A DNA stretch of 64,000 nucleotides, taken from positions 496,001 to 560,000 of the forward strand of contig JAFCMP010000546.1 in the NCBI GenBank assembly GCA_017506865.1, written 5' to 3'. This document shows positions 49,316 through 60,346 of this stretch, in pieces. Below the pieces are notes generated by a model that saw only the letters and a program-made list of their open reading frames with translations, did no database searches and had not been told where the DNA came from. The stretch comes from Tribonema minus (lineage: Eukaryota > Sar > Xanthophyceae > Tribonematales > Tribonemataceae). The stretch's first letter is position 1, and every line of letters begins with the position of its first letter. Made by a program: the position numbers and the translations under genes.

Positions 49316-52300
49316 TCAGCTGAGGTATGGCGAGAGTGGCCGCATGCGCTTGCGGGCATGCTGCTCGCCAGTGCTGCCGCTGTCGTTAGGGTACAGCTTG
49401 CCACGGAGGCTGCCGTCGCCGCTGCCGCCGCCGCTGCCGCCGCCGCTGCCGCCGCCGCTGCCGCCGACCGCACCACCGCCGCCGCCGCTGCGCGCATGCT
49501 TGTCCTCACCAAGGCGAGTACACATGCCGCTGCTACCGGTTCCGGCGTGATTGAGCGGCCGGTCGCAGCTGCGCCCGCCCTCGCGCGTGCAGTCTCGGCT
49601 ACGTTCGCGGTAATGCGTCCCGTCACGGCTGCGCTCGCGCCGCGCGCCGCCCTCCGCCCAGCGGCCACGGCCATCGCGCAAAGCGCGGCGACCGCGCTGC
49701 GAACGGCTGCGGCGCGCGTGCGCCCCGTCGCCTGCCCGCTGACCATCGCGCACGAGCTCGTGGGCCTGCGGGCGCTCCCCGCCCCGCTTGCCGTCGTGGC
49801 TGTCGCGCTGAGCCTGCGGTCGGCTGTGCGCGCGTGGAGCGGGGGACGGCGAAAGGCGGCGGCGGCGGCGCGCGGCGCCGCGGGAGGAGCTGCGCTGCTG
49901 CTGCGCGTCCCGTTGGCGGCTACGCCCGCGCCGCGCGCTGCTCTGTGACCCATGCTTGCGATGGTCGCGCAAAGGGCGGTGGCGGTCGTGCGCAGTCTGA
50001 CTGACGCCGATGCGCGGCGCGTTGCGCGCTGGCTGGCGGCCGCGTGCGAGGGGGTCGGCGCGGCGCGGCGCGTGGGCCTCTCGCGACGGGTCTCTGCCCC
50101 GCCTGCCGTCGCGACTGTCGTGGCGCGCGCCGCGTGGTGGCGGCGAGCGACGAAGCCGGCTGTCGTCCGAGGAGCAGGGACTTCTTGAAAATGCCCCTCG
50201 ACGCCTTTCGCGCCGCTTCGGCATCAAGTGCGGGTAGCGGGATCTCCCATGTTTCTTGGTGCAGACCAGGAACGACCCCTGGTCAGCCTGGTCTTGTACA
50301 CAGAACAGTTCCAGCGGCGTTTTCTTGCCTTGGCGGCGACGCTCCTTTGCAAACCATGGGTTTGCCTGCTGGAAGGATTCCTGGTACTTGTTGCCGCTGA
50401 TGAAGCTGCGCATGCTGGTGCCGAGCGCAGCAAAGCCGCCTTCATTTTTGCCGCAGATGACGCGTACGGCCGGATAGGCCGGTATCAGGATGTTCATGTG
50501 CTCCTGCAACAGGACCTGTGCGGGTCACGTGGAGGAATGACATGCTTTTGTTCAGACCCTATCATGGGTTCTTCTCGGCTTGTGGAAAAGGGGCAGAAAG
50601 GCTGCAAGATACATGCAGGTAACTTGAAGTACTGCAGGAAAGTTGGGACATGCAGCTAACTTGAAGTACATGCAGACAATTTGAAGTACATGTACGCATG
50701 CTGACAGTCGCATGGCCTGGTCTTCTCTTCTTCTTTAGGTGATGTCACGATCTGGCCACCTGCTCACAAAAGTTGACGCCGATGTACACCTTGTAAGCCT
50801 TGACCTGACAGTGTAAGCTCACCACTCTGATAGATCGCTCATGCCAACATAGCGTGCTTCCATGAAACTGCATCTCGGCAAGAGCGTGTAAGCTTGACAG
50901 AGGGTGGGCTTGTGAATTAAGCAATACCTGATTGCAGGTGCACCTGGTGTCTATACTTGATGCGGCAAGCAGCTCTCTCGACAGCACCCACGTCAACATG
51001 CAGCGGGGCACTCACGTCAGCAACCGCACACTCCTGGTTGTGAAAGTCCAACTGTATCTCGCCGCAAATCTCCACCAGCCTGTCTGCTGAACGGCCAGGC
51101 CGCGGCGGGTTGACGCAGTGCCACCTGACTGCGACGCTGCCCGCCTTTGCAGCCGCCAGCGCCGCCGCCGCGGCGTCCAGCTCCTGATCACTGACATTGT
51201 GCTTTGACTGCTTCAGGCGGTACTTGCTCCGCTGCTGCAGCAGCTCGTTGCGGCGCGCCTCTGCAGCCTCCACCGGCAGCAGGGCCTCACTCCACATGAC
51301 TTCATTGCGCGCCGTGACGCCCGCTTTGCGGTCTGTATAGGCGGCTGCCGCGTCCTCCCCCAGCTGGAGGATTTTGATGGTCCTCAAACGGCCTGTGTTG
51401 GGAATGGCGACCTCAAAGTACTCGCGGCTGAGCTGCGCCATGCTCTTCCACGGCCTGCCCCGCTGCGCATTCAGCCCCTGCAGCAATTCTGGGGGTCTGG
51501 GTCGCCCAGCTGCTGGCAGCGGTGGCGGCATCGGCGGCGCATCTGGCAGCGGCTGTGATGCTGGCAGCGCTGGACGCAGTGGTGGCGGCGGCGGAGCTGG
51601 CGGCGGCGGCGGTGCGGTTGCAGCGACTGCGCCTGCACACGAAGAAGTCATCCAATCAGCATTGAGGCTATGGCACACATTGAGAAGAGGCTCAACATAG
51701 TCTCATGTCTTCGCCACTTGGAGGTGCAAAGGCTGGTTGAGTCACACTTGGAGTACAGTGCAACACGATGGGACAGCCGGCACATCTTGTGCGGCCTAGG
51801 CTGCTGCACATGGCGGTGTCGTGTGAACTGGAAGTACGTCCCTCAAGAGAGCAGCGAGCAGCAGGATGACAGTGATAAGCTGACTTGGATGCTGGTAGAA
51901 AAGAGGTTTTACATGCAGGGTGTTACAGTTGTCTTTCTCTGTGCAATGGTTGTGATGTCACTACTCTGAGCATCATCATACTCTGGTGAGGTTCATTCTC
52001 GTAGACCTGCTGAAAATCCGAAAAGGCGGCAGTTGGCCTGCGAAATGACTTGACCAATCAGGGTACTGCACGCTGCAGTGCATGCACATGTTCGTGAGGC
52101 TACTTGGCTTTGTAGTGTATATTTGTCCTATGTCGTCGCACACAATGATAAGCAGCGGCATCGTGGCCGGAATCGGCTCGCTCCTCCTCTCGGCATTTTT
52201 GTGCTCAGCCACCGTGCGCTGGAGAAGCCGCAATGCATGCATCTCAGGTGCATGACGGCAACGCCAAGCTCATCATATCACCAGCAACAGCTTGGGCAAG

Positions 52301-52807
52301 CGTCAACAGCTTCTACGCCGCCCTAACGCTACTGATCATGATGGAGCCACTCTTTATCGAGCCCTCTGCGTGATGCTCACACGCGCAACAGCGTCCAAGC
52401 GCCAGCTGCCGAACAAGACGTTACGTGCTGACTTGCTACCGCATCATCAATAGCCGTACTCACCGATGTGTCCGGGCCGTGCAGGAGCCAGCTGCACTCC
52501 AGCGGGCTCAACATCCTCCTGCTTTCCCATCACGAACACCTTGCCGCCGTGCCGCGCTTGCAAACGCCCCTGTCGCGGTGCGCACGAGCCTGCTACAGTG
52601 GATCTGATTCCAATGCAGTTCAACAGTGGTGTGCCGGGCGCTGGAACATGCACCTGTGTGCTTCACATGCACATGCGCAACTTCAAAGTGACAGTTGGCG
52701 GGGCCGTTACGGCCGTTAAAGAAACGGTTTGACACGTCGGCAATTTCAGGGTCACGGGCACCACCGCCGCGCGCGACGGCTGCTGTGCCCATCTTGCAAA
52801 GAGCCAT
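49316..52807 (-). CDS. Unknown gene with Arg/Ser-rich C-terminus (model incomplete)
   Basis: Exons on the minus strand: 52807-52654 (ATG; MALCKMGTAAVARGGGARDP), 52589-52464 (GGKVFVMGKQEDVEPAG; donor ATCG|GTGAGT), an unresolved part, then about 51678-50944 (proline-rich start; SREYFEVAIPNTGRLRTIKI; CVNPPRPGRSADRLVEICGE), 50804-50760 (VKAYKVYIGVNFCEQ) and 50515-49316 (HMNILIPAYPAVRVICGKNE; GGFAALGTSMRSFISGNKYQ). The last exon turns into about 270 residues rich in Arg/Ser and charged pairs (RSRSQRGRR, RRERSRDGTHYRERSRD), like tails of splicing or nuclear-speckle proteins. The last three exons join in phase 0. I do not recognise the folded part. Whether the 52.5-52.8 kb exons belong to the same gene is uncertain, because no exon with the needed phase was found between. 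Confidence 0.45.
51976..52242 (-). CDS. Possible exon of the unknown minus-strand gene
   Basis: Open frame with RTVAEHKNAERRSEPIPATM, PLLIIVCDDIGQIYTT and SVQYPDWSSHFAGQLPPF, more protein-like than its surroundings. It lies between two sets of better exons on the same strand, but its phase does not fit the donor at 52464. Function unknown. Confidence 0.25.
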   Translation of the reverse strand: MHALRLLQRTVAEHKNAERRSEPIPATMPLLIIVCDDIGQIYTTKPSSLTNMCMHCSVQYPDWSSHFAGQLPPFRIFSRSTRMNLTRV

Positions 52808-52821
52808 TAGTAAGTATGTTA

Positions 52822-53181
52822 TTACGTTTGTTCTTGCCACATTGGCATTTTGTCTCTGCACACGAAGAGCGGCGGGGCGCTAACAAACAGTCCGTCACTT
52901 TTGAAACTGTCAGTCAGTTGGCAAAGAAATTCAGGAAACCACACCGGCTCCACACACGCGCAAGACCAGCATCTACAAGGACAGAGGAACTGCGCCTTAA
53001 GAGCGGCTGTCTGGCGTTGCATGAGCAGGGCCAAAGCCGGCTGTCCCGCATTGTCCGCGAACGGAAGCAAGGGGCGCTTGGTACAAGGTTTACCCGTTGG
53101 TGCTTTGATGTGGCAGCTGAGGTAGCAGCTTGGTCCTCTTGGTGCACCGTGCTCCTTCTTGCAATCTGCAAGGTCACCCAA
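52822..53181 (-). CDS. Cys/His-containing open frame, doubtful
   Basis: Minus-strand frame with DCKKEHGAPRGPSCYLSCH and FLCPCRCWSCACVEP. The Cys/His spacing hints at metal binding, but splice context is poor and the plus strand is also open here. Kept only as a candidate. Confidence 0.2.
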   Translation of the reverse strand: MGDLADCKKEHGAPRGPSCYLSCHIKAPTGKPCTKRPLLPFADNAGQPALALLMQRQTAALKAQFLCPCRCWSCACVEPVWFPEFLCQLTDSFKSDGLFVSAPPLFVCRDKMPMWQEQT

Positions 53182-53737
53182 AGCAGCGAATTGAGACTTG
53201 TCCCCGTCCTTGCAAGGAGCTGCAGGTCAGCCAGACATTTTTTGACGAGGCCAGCGTGGTGCCTGGAGGAGCCTCGAAATTTGAGAGCCTTTCTCGGCGC
53301 TGGGGCTGCCAACAAGCAGACGTAAGTGTAAGCTGACGATGTGCTCTGCAGTTGCGTAATGAGCCCGCTGCTCGGTGCGTGGCGTGCTTTGTGTGCGCGC
53401 AACAAACCCAGCAACCCACCTCGACAGACCACCAGCAAGACTCTTGCCAAGACTGCTCCAAGCACACGAGGGGTCCAGACCATCACGAAGCCCTTCCTTC
53501 GCCGAAGAGGAGCAGCGACACCCGCGGTTTGGGTCCCCGATACTCGTGCATGGGTCTCACTGAAGTCGGTCACGCGAGTGGGTGTCAGACAGCACGAGTC
53601 TAGCTAACGGCAGTGGTGTCGCGTACATACTTCACTACTACTGGAGTATGCGCGCCCCACGGCTAACGCTCCGCGCTGTAGGGCGCTGATGTTTCCCACC
53701 GGCCTTCTTGCTCTGGACACGGGGGCAGAACCGTCAG

Positions 53738-54272
53738 AGCAGCCGTCGACGTTCGCTCTGTGTGTCGACGCCTGCTCTGGCGCTTCGTGGCCCGCAACCT
53801 GTGCGGAGTCCCTGGGGGGGGAGCGGGGGCGCCAGCGGGCGGCGCATGCGCGGGGGTGCTGCTGGCTCTGCGTCATTCGCACCGCCGCCCCCACCGGCGT
53901 GTCAAGCCGCGGGCCCCCATGGCCGTCACGGAGCCGGCGTCAAGATGTCAAGTTTGAAGATGCGTCACCCACATGCGCGCAGCGCTCCAAGACGCGGTCC
54001 GAGACTCCGCCGCGTGCGCATCGCATCGCGCTTCGTCGCGTTTGCTGTACATAGCACTCACGCAGGGTTGCTGGCTTGCATGTTTGTGCGCCTTTACGTG
54101 CCGCCGCCGTGCTGGCAAGTGCGTCGTGTTGCAGTTTTCTGTTGCGCGCTCGTGCAGGCCAGCAGCGACGAGGAGGCGCTGCAACTTCAACTTCTGCCCC
54201 CCGTCGTCTACAATTGCCGCCGCCGACGGCGCTCGCGGCAGCGCTCGTCTGCCCCCAGCAGGGGGGGCAGGT
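53738..54272 (+). other. GC-rich, exon-like patches on the plus strand
   Basis: Two patches stand out from AT-richer surroundings. Around 53738-53942 a frame after CGGGGGCAG reads VRSVCRRLLWRFVARNLCG, Gly/Ala-rich sequence and HRRPHRRVKPRAPM. Around 54157-54272, GTGCAG is followed by ASSDEEALQLQLLPPVVYN and a donor CAG|GTCAGT. They may be exons of an undetected gene. No family recognised. Confidence 0.3.
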
Positions 54273-54299
54273 CAGTGCGGCTCGCATGTATATTGCACT

Positions 54300-56010
54300 G
54301 CTGAGTTGTGCCCGTAGTTGTTGCACTGCTGATGGCGTCCTCTGCGCGCGTCGTGTGGTGTAACTGCCATGTAACTGCCACCTGCAACCATGTACTGCCA
54401 CAATGGTCTGACGACGCGCGCCCCCCTGCTCTGCTTGCCTGTGCCCCCTCTCTCCTGCTGCGCATGTGTCGAGACCAAGGCTTGGCGGGAGGCGCGATGC
54501 TGTCGCGGCGGCGGCGTTGCGCATCGCTGCACGCCGGAAGAAGAGTGGGCAAAAGCAGGGAGCGCTGATGCACTTTGTTCCCTGGCTGCAGCAGGCGCAC
54601 ATTGCTTCTGCTGCCTCATGCGTAGGAGTCCGCGCGAGTTCGTTCGCAACTGTAGGATGAGTTGCACTCTCGGAGTTGTGTGTGTAGAGACTTGTGGGCG
54701 TTGTGAATGACATTGCACTTTTAACAATGAAGACACTGAGTCTCTCTTTCTGACTTGCTGTTGCTTATGACTGTGCAGTCCTGGCTCATGTTGCGTGCTC
54801 CTTACACGCATTTGTCTGCACCTGGGAATTGTCGCGTGTGGTCACTATGCATGCAATATCTGGCCAGAAAAGATGTTTGGCATGACATTCGTCTGCATGC
54901 ATTGTGCCTCGAGTATGACAGAGACATATGGTGTCTTGAAGTTGTGGCTTGCACCTACTTCAAGTTGCGTGCTACATGTTTGGTCGCCCCGAACAACATC
55001 ATGAACGCAGTGCAATGGCATCCCTTGACCTCACTGTCTCTGGAATGCCATTGGGGTTGGTGCAGCCTTGCCAATGCGGCAGAGCATATGCCACTCCTGA
55101 CGTACAAGCAGTGACGACAAACATATCTGCAAATGTGCTGGGCTCATTAGCGAGGTTCGCATTGATCAGCAGTCAACAGAATGTCTTCTCACACACTACC
55201 CAGTTACCATCTCATGATTGGAGTGCATTCTATGCAAATGGTCTTAACCCTTGACAAATGCGGAATTAACATCAAATTTCACACTGAATTTGTGCATCAT
55301 CAAGCAATACACAACAGCAGTGGCAAGAGTGATTTCTCAGCCAGATTGTTCGCGGCTTCGTATTGCAGCATTTGACTTGATGCAACATGCGATAATGGAA
55401 ACCTAGCCAGTGGTACTTGTGAAGATGTGCACATGTTCAGCAACTGCCCAGTCGCTTGCCGTGCTGTACTGCCAATCCCTATCAGTTGCAATGATGCATG
55501 TTGGATATTTGGTGTACAATGCTGTTTCAGTTTATGAGTTCCAGTGTGGCATTTCAATATTCGCTATGGCTGCAGTTGCAGTAAAAGCGGAACTCCTGTG
55601 TTGTCGGTGTGTGTCACTAAGTATTGAGGAGACTCAGGCCGGGCTGACGCTCCCCAAAGTGTATACAATAGGTGGGTGCCAATGTCATGGCTGTGAACTT
55701 TATTATGACTCAGTAAATCAAAGTGACAACATTGTTAGACTCATCGACTGCTGGGATGTGTGGCTCATCTCGGAACAAGGGTTCGTTTGCCAGACTGTAC
55801 GCAGAGCCTTACACAAATCAAGAAATCAGCACAATAGAAATCGGGCCAAAGGGCTTTAAAACTAAACTGCAGCGCACAGATTTGATGCAAACAAAGCAGC
55901 TTGGGTGTGTCCATCAGGCCTTCGCAAGCTCAAGAGGGCAGGGAAACGGCAGCAAAGTGAAGCGGTACAAATGGTGCACCGCATGAGATGACAAAATCAT
56001 AACGTGGCGA
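54300..56010. other. No supported gene
   Basis: Lower GC; short overlapping frames on both strands with no splice-site pattern or protein-like composition. Nothing recognised. Confidence 0.5.
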
Positions 56011-56805
56011 TTAAGGCTGTGCAGGCCCTGCAAGGCGGAAGCTGACTGCATGATCGATGGCGATTCGCAGCCGTCGATCCACAACAAAGGTCGAGTTGAT
56101 CCTATATCCAGCGAGCAAACAAAGCCAGCCACACCCCATAATAATGATGGGAAAACAAAAAATAAAGACACCTAGATAATCGGCAGCCAAGGTCATGGAC
56201 ACAGCAGTCACAACGGTAATTGTCAGGGTCGCACTGTAGCTGATGACACTGTTGTGCTGGTAAGTCACTCTGTCCTCCTCGCGGTCATAGATCACGCCTG
56301 TAAACCGTCCCGTGCGCCTGTTTGAGTGAAATACAGACCAGATGTTGTCAATGCGCTCTGACTCGAAGAGTATGACGGGAGGGGATGCAGGCCGTGTCGT
56401 AGGCAGCGACAGAAACCCAACCAAGATGAATCTCTGTGTGGGGTTTGAGATGTCCATGTCCTGATTAAAAACGTACAAACAATTGGAACTGATCAAACAA
56501 CGTGTGTGAAAGTTGTGAAGAGTGAGATGCATACGCGGACCAGCCTGCACGCGCGCGAGGGCTGCAGATATATCGCAGGCAGTGCCTGCAGCATCGTGCC
56601 TACGAAGGTGCATAGCAGGCGTTCCTACCGACCAGGAGAAGCAGCTTCGATGAGGTGCGTCTAGGTCTCAGATGGGTCGGCACGAGCCCCTGCTTTCTTC
56701 GCAACCGCCACGAATCAGGCCTTGCGCTGTCGCAACTGCGCAATCACTCAGCGCGCTGACTCTATGTCTGGCCTACATGAAACTTACCTGATAATGCTGC
56801 GGCAT
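56011..56805 (-). CDS. Small membrane protein, two exons, unknown function
   Basis: Exon 1 is 56805-56788 (ATG; MPQHYQ, donor CAG|GTAAGT, a perfect consensus). Exon 2 is 56460-56011 after TTTTTAATCAG, joined in phase 0: DMDISNPTQRFILVGFLSLP ... FESERIDNIWSVFHSNRRTG. About 156 residues. Two hydrophobic segments near the C-terminus (TLTITVVTAVSMTLAADYLG and VFIFCFPIIIMGCGWLCLLA) form a hairpin or a pair of membrane helices, followed by a basic tail. There is no signal peptide. Codon use is less GC-biased than VPS13. The start could lie further upstream if exon 1 extends. I do not recognise the family. Confidence 0.6.
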
Positions 56806-57114
56806 TACTGTGCTGGCTTCAGCCTGCGTGCGACTTTGCGTCCTTCCACCGCAGCTGCCACCTGCTGTGTGGCCTGTACCACTTTACATGAACTGTGAGG
56901 AAACCTAGAAACCTAGAATCAGCAAGCTTTGTCTGCAACAAGTTCAGACGCTATACCAGTTGCACCAGCTGTAGCTGCGTGCCTCTGCGTCCCACACACC
57001 AGTCGCCTTTCAGGCTGAAAGCAAGCTCTTATTGTGGCTTCACAGGATTTTGTCAACAGGTCATGCAACTTCAACACAGGCGCGTCCACTTCGGCGGCCA
57101 AATCAACTTCACGC

Positions 57115-58125
57115 ATGAATCATCTTGCACACCGTTGGCACAACGGAACTATGATGAAGCACGGCAACAAGATGAAGGCGCAGGCTGCTGCAGCTCCTGG
57201 CCTGGTCACGCCAGCCTTCAAGAGCCCCCTGTACGCCAAGGCCGCCAAAACTCTGGTATCGCGTGATAGGGTGCTCCGCAACATCACTCCGGAGATGCTG
57301 GCGACGCTCTTCACGCTGCTGGACCTCCCCGCCAGGCGCCTCGTGAGGCTAGGCTTGGTGTCGCACGACGCCATGAGGACCGAGATGGTGGCGCAGAAGA
57401 TCAGCAGCAGTGGCGATGCCGCAGCTGGTTCCTCCGATGGCAAGGACTTTGTTGTCGTCGACGGAGAGACGAAGAAGGCGTTTGAGGACAAGCCGGCCAA
57501 CGTGGGCCCCATCCGCTCGCTGCTGCAGCAGCACGGCGTCGATCTTCCCCCCCGCCAGATGGCCGCTCTGCTGACCGCCCTTCAGACTCCTCCTAGCATG
57601 TTCGTCAAGAAGGGACTCGTTTCCAAGGCGGACCTCGACGCTGTGCGCCCCGAGCACGAGCTGCTCAACGAGGTCCACTTCTTCCGCCGTGGCATCGACA
57701 TCCCCATCGCCAAGCCGCCTGCAGCGGCAGGCGGACCTTCGGGTGGCCCCTTTGCTGGGCCCAACTTCGGCACGGGCTGCAACACCGCCCCCAGCTTCGG
57801 GTTTCACGGTGGCCGTAGCGGCACCGGGGGCGGCTGGGGGGGCGCTTTCCATGGCCACCATGGCGCTCACAGGATGGGCGCTCACGGCAACGGAGGCATG
57901 CGCCGCTGCGGCGGCGGCGGCAGCGGCGGCGGCAGCGGCTGCGGCGGTGGCGGCGGCGGGCGCGGCGGCAGGTGCGGCATGCAAAGCTGCGGCCGTTGCA
58001 GCCAGTACGCCGCGTGGGAGGCGCGCCACCGCGCGTGGCTGCAGGAGCGCAGCAACCGCATGCGCCGCTGCAGGGCTGGAGCCGGCGGCGCGCCCGTGGT
58101 CGCGTTCGCCGCCATGACGCTCTAG
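57115..58125 (+). CDS. Gly-rich protein with duplicated helical repeat, unknown function
   Basis: 336 residues from ATG at 57115 to TAG. The frame is open upstream to about 57034 without another ATG. Two related segments of about 35 residues: ITPEMLATLFTLLDLPARRL then VRLGLVSHDAM, and LPPRQMAALLTALQTPPSMF then VKKGLVSKADL. Between them is a linker with VVVDGETKKAFEDKPA. The C-terminal 120 residues are Gly/His-rich, then Gly-rich with CGMQSCGRCSQYAAWEARHR and a final basic part, which could bind RNA or metal. Single exon as far as seen, unlike its neighbours. The start and the absence of upstream exons are not certain. Confidence 0.7.
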   Translation: MNHLAHRWHNGTMMKHGNKMKAQAAAAPGLVTPAFKSPLYAKAAKTLVSRDRVLRNITPEMLATLFTLLDLPARRLVRLGLVSHDAMRTEMVAQKISSSGDAAAGSSDGKDFVVVDGETKKAFEDKPANVGPIRSLLQQHGVDLPPRQMAALLTALQTPPSMFVKKGLVSKADLDAVRPEHELLNEVHFFRRGIDIPIAKPPAAAGGPSGGPFAGPNFGTGCNTAPSFGFHGGRSGTGGGWGGAFHGHHGAHRMGAHGNGGMRRCGGGGSGGGSGCGGGGGGRGGRCGMQSCGRCSQYAAWEARHRAWLQERSNRMRRCRAGAGGAPVVAFAAMTL

Positions 58126-60049
58126 GTAGGTGGCGCCAAGGTGGGCGCCCGCTGAACCTGACTCTGCAGTCGGGAGTCTCTGAAGGAGGTGGGGGGCGCG
58201 CTTCCGCGTGCGCGCAGCGGCGACGGCGGCACGAAAGTACGCTCGAGTAGTGCCGCCGCGCGCATTGTGTGAGAGGTGCGCTTGCCCCCAAACGCTGTTA
58301 TTTAGTGCCTCCTCGAATGTTCTCATGTAGGGGGGGCGTAGCAGCGCTTCGGGCCTTCTGCAGTTCAGCTTTTGTAGCCGCGACAGACACAGAGAGCAAT
58401 GCAAAACGGAGGTGTGTGAGGCCTGGTGCAGTCGGTAGCGAGATGAGAGATGCTTGGCATGTACACATGTTGGCTCGACAGGTGCAGATTGCTATTGCAC
58501 CAGGTTCTATAGCATTGAGGGTGGGCGAGAGGACAGGGCAGGTTGTATTCTGGCACAGGCACCGCAGATGCGCACCAGTGCCTTGCATGTCAGGGGGTGA
58601 TTTGCATGTCAGGGGGTGAGGGGAAGGTTGACACTGTGCAGATGTGCCGAGGGGTAGCGAAAGACTGCTGCAGCGGGTGTATTTCACAAGTGCGTGTGTT
58701 GCATGCGCGCGTTTTGTGCGGAAGCCACAGCGGTGTGGTTTCGTTGCACCTTGCGATGCATAATGGACATGCATGTGTCTGTGCGCGGATTTTGTGTGCA
58801 TGTGGTATTCCTTGCTTGCTTGCCAGTTGAAGTGTGGTGATCCTCTGAGCCCATAATTTAAAGCGCGCTCGATGCAATTTGAGCCTAGGCGGAGTCGGGT
58901 CTTGAGTGTTTCTAGAAGACCTGAAGTTTGCGAGCCTGCAATTTGAAGTCATTCTTCTTGCAGATGTCAGTTTGTCTGTCGCCTTTGTAGGCTGCGTGGT
59001 GCCACGCATTTTGCTGCTGCGCATTTTAATCATGCAGTGTAGTGCCTTGTCAGATATGAGTGCCATGAATCGTCTGTGGCATTGTGTCATGGTGGCGCTC
59101 TGCGTCAAACCCTATGCCAGCCTACATACTACTGCAAGGATGTGCCATCTATTTGTGCACCAGCCAGCAAGAGACGAAGTCCCTGCAGCATGTGGCCTCT
59201 TCGATAGCATTGTTTTGCATATGACACATTTATATCATGGGATACGTTTCCAGTCCATAGGACGCTTCGTGCGTCAACAACTGAGAGGATTGAGGCTTGC
59301 CAGTCCCTTGACACCACGGTGAGAAACCTGGCTTTCGTCTCCTTGCTGTTGTGGCAGATGTTGCAGATCACAGGTGTCAACAAGTGCAAATGTTTCACTG
59401 CTTCATTGAGCTTTTCCCAGCTGTGGCGAGCACATTGGCACTTGAAACATATCATGCGTTGACAGTCGCATTTCTACTAGAAGGAATCTTCAATGATGTT
59501 GCACAGCATTGTGGCCATTGCACTCAGCACAGACATCGCATCGGATGGGCGCAGCACGCTGCAATACATCAACAAAATGCCACTGCGCAAACGGTTCGTT
59601 GCAATAAGGTTGCACATGCAGCGGGCACAGGGACAGTGCCAAAAGCAGCACCAAGATTGTTCAAGAAGTAGCTCATTTCAAGTTTCAATGCATGTGGCGC
59701 CTGCAGGCTTGGGCATGTAACTGCCCTGTTGCACTGTTACTTACAGGTGTACATATATGCCTTCAACACGCGCGCTACACTCGGCGATCATCGACGGCGC
59801 ATGATGCACACGCCGTCGCCTGAGCACTGATGTGCCTTCAGTAGACGCCCCAGATTGACACCGTCGCTGCCGCCATCTTCCGAGACAGCGAGCTGCAACA
59901 CCACAGTAGCCATGGCACGGCCGTGCCTGCGCGGCCCTGGCCATCCTCTCTGTCCGCAACTCAGTCCACGCACGCACAGCGCCTGGCCAAATGTGCCGCC
60001 GCAGCCCCCCTTCGTCCTACCCACTCACTCACTCACTCACTACTCCAAA
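58126..60049. other. Intergenic; weak coding candidates only
   Basis: A minus-strand frame at 59129-59455 reads HLLTPVICNICHNSKETKAR and DARSVLWTGNVSHDINVSYA with a possible donor AGCCAG|GTTTCT; it could be an exon of an unidentified gene. The rest shows no supported gene. Confidence 0.35.
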
Positions 60050-60346
60050 TCACTCGTCCGGTATGCACAGCGACAGCGCGAGCCGCAGCGTCGTGCCGTC
60101 CGTGCACGCGTACAGACGGCTGGCGGGGGTCACCGCCCCCCCGCCGCTGCCCCCTCCCCCTCCCCTGGACCCCCACCCCCCATCCCCCCATGCAGCAGCT
60201 GCGGACTGAGCGCTGCTGCTGCGCGTCGAGCGCTGCCTCCGCGGCGCGACGGCGCGCAGCACGTACTCGCGCTGCGTCGGCGGCGGCAGCTGCGCGTAGA
60301 TGCGCGGCAGCGGCAGCAGCGGCGCCGCGGGGCCCCCCGCGAGCGC
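60050..60346 (-). CDS. RAB3GAP1: Rab3GAP1 terminal exon
   Basis: Acceptor GACACACAG. ALAGGPAAPLLPLPRIYAQL, PPPTQREYVLRAVAPRRQRS, a Gly/Ser stretch, then TPASRLYACTDGTTLRLALS and the TGA stop. The REYVLR motif and the RLY motif near the end match the conserved C-terminus. Confidence 0.85.
   Translation of the reverse strand, partial: ALAGGPAAPLLPLPRIYAQLPPPTQREYVLRAVAPRRQRSTRSSSAQSAAAAWGDGGWGSRGGGGGSGGGAVTPASRLYACTDGTTLRLALSLCIPDE

Noticed and set aside
53940-54713. 257-codon minus-strand frame
   Set aside because: Low-complexity Ala/Arg/Cys mix without pattern; it overlaps the plus-strand patches whose splice motifs are better.
58590-59108. 172-codon minus-strand frame
   Set aside because: Composition is random-like, there is no splice or family support, and the overlapping plus-strand frame is equally open.
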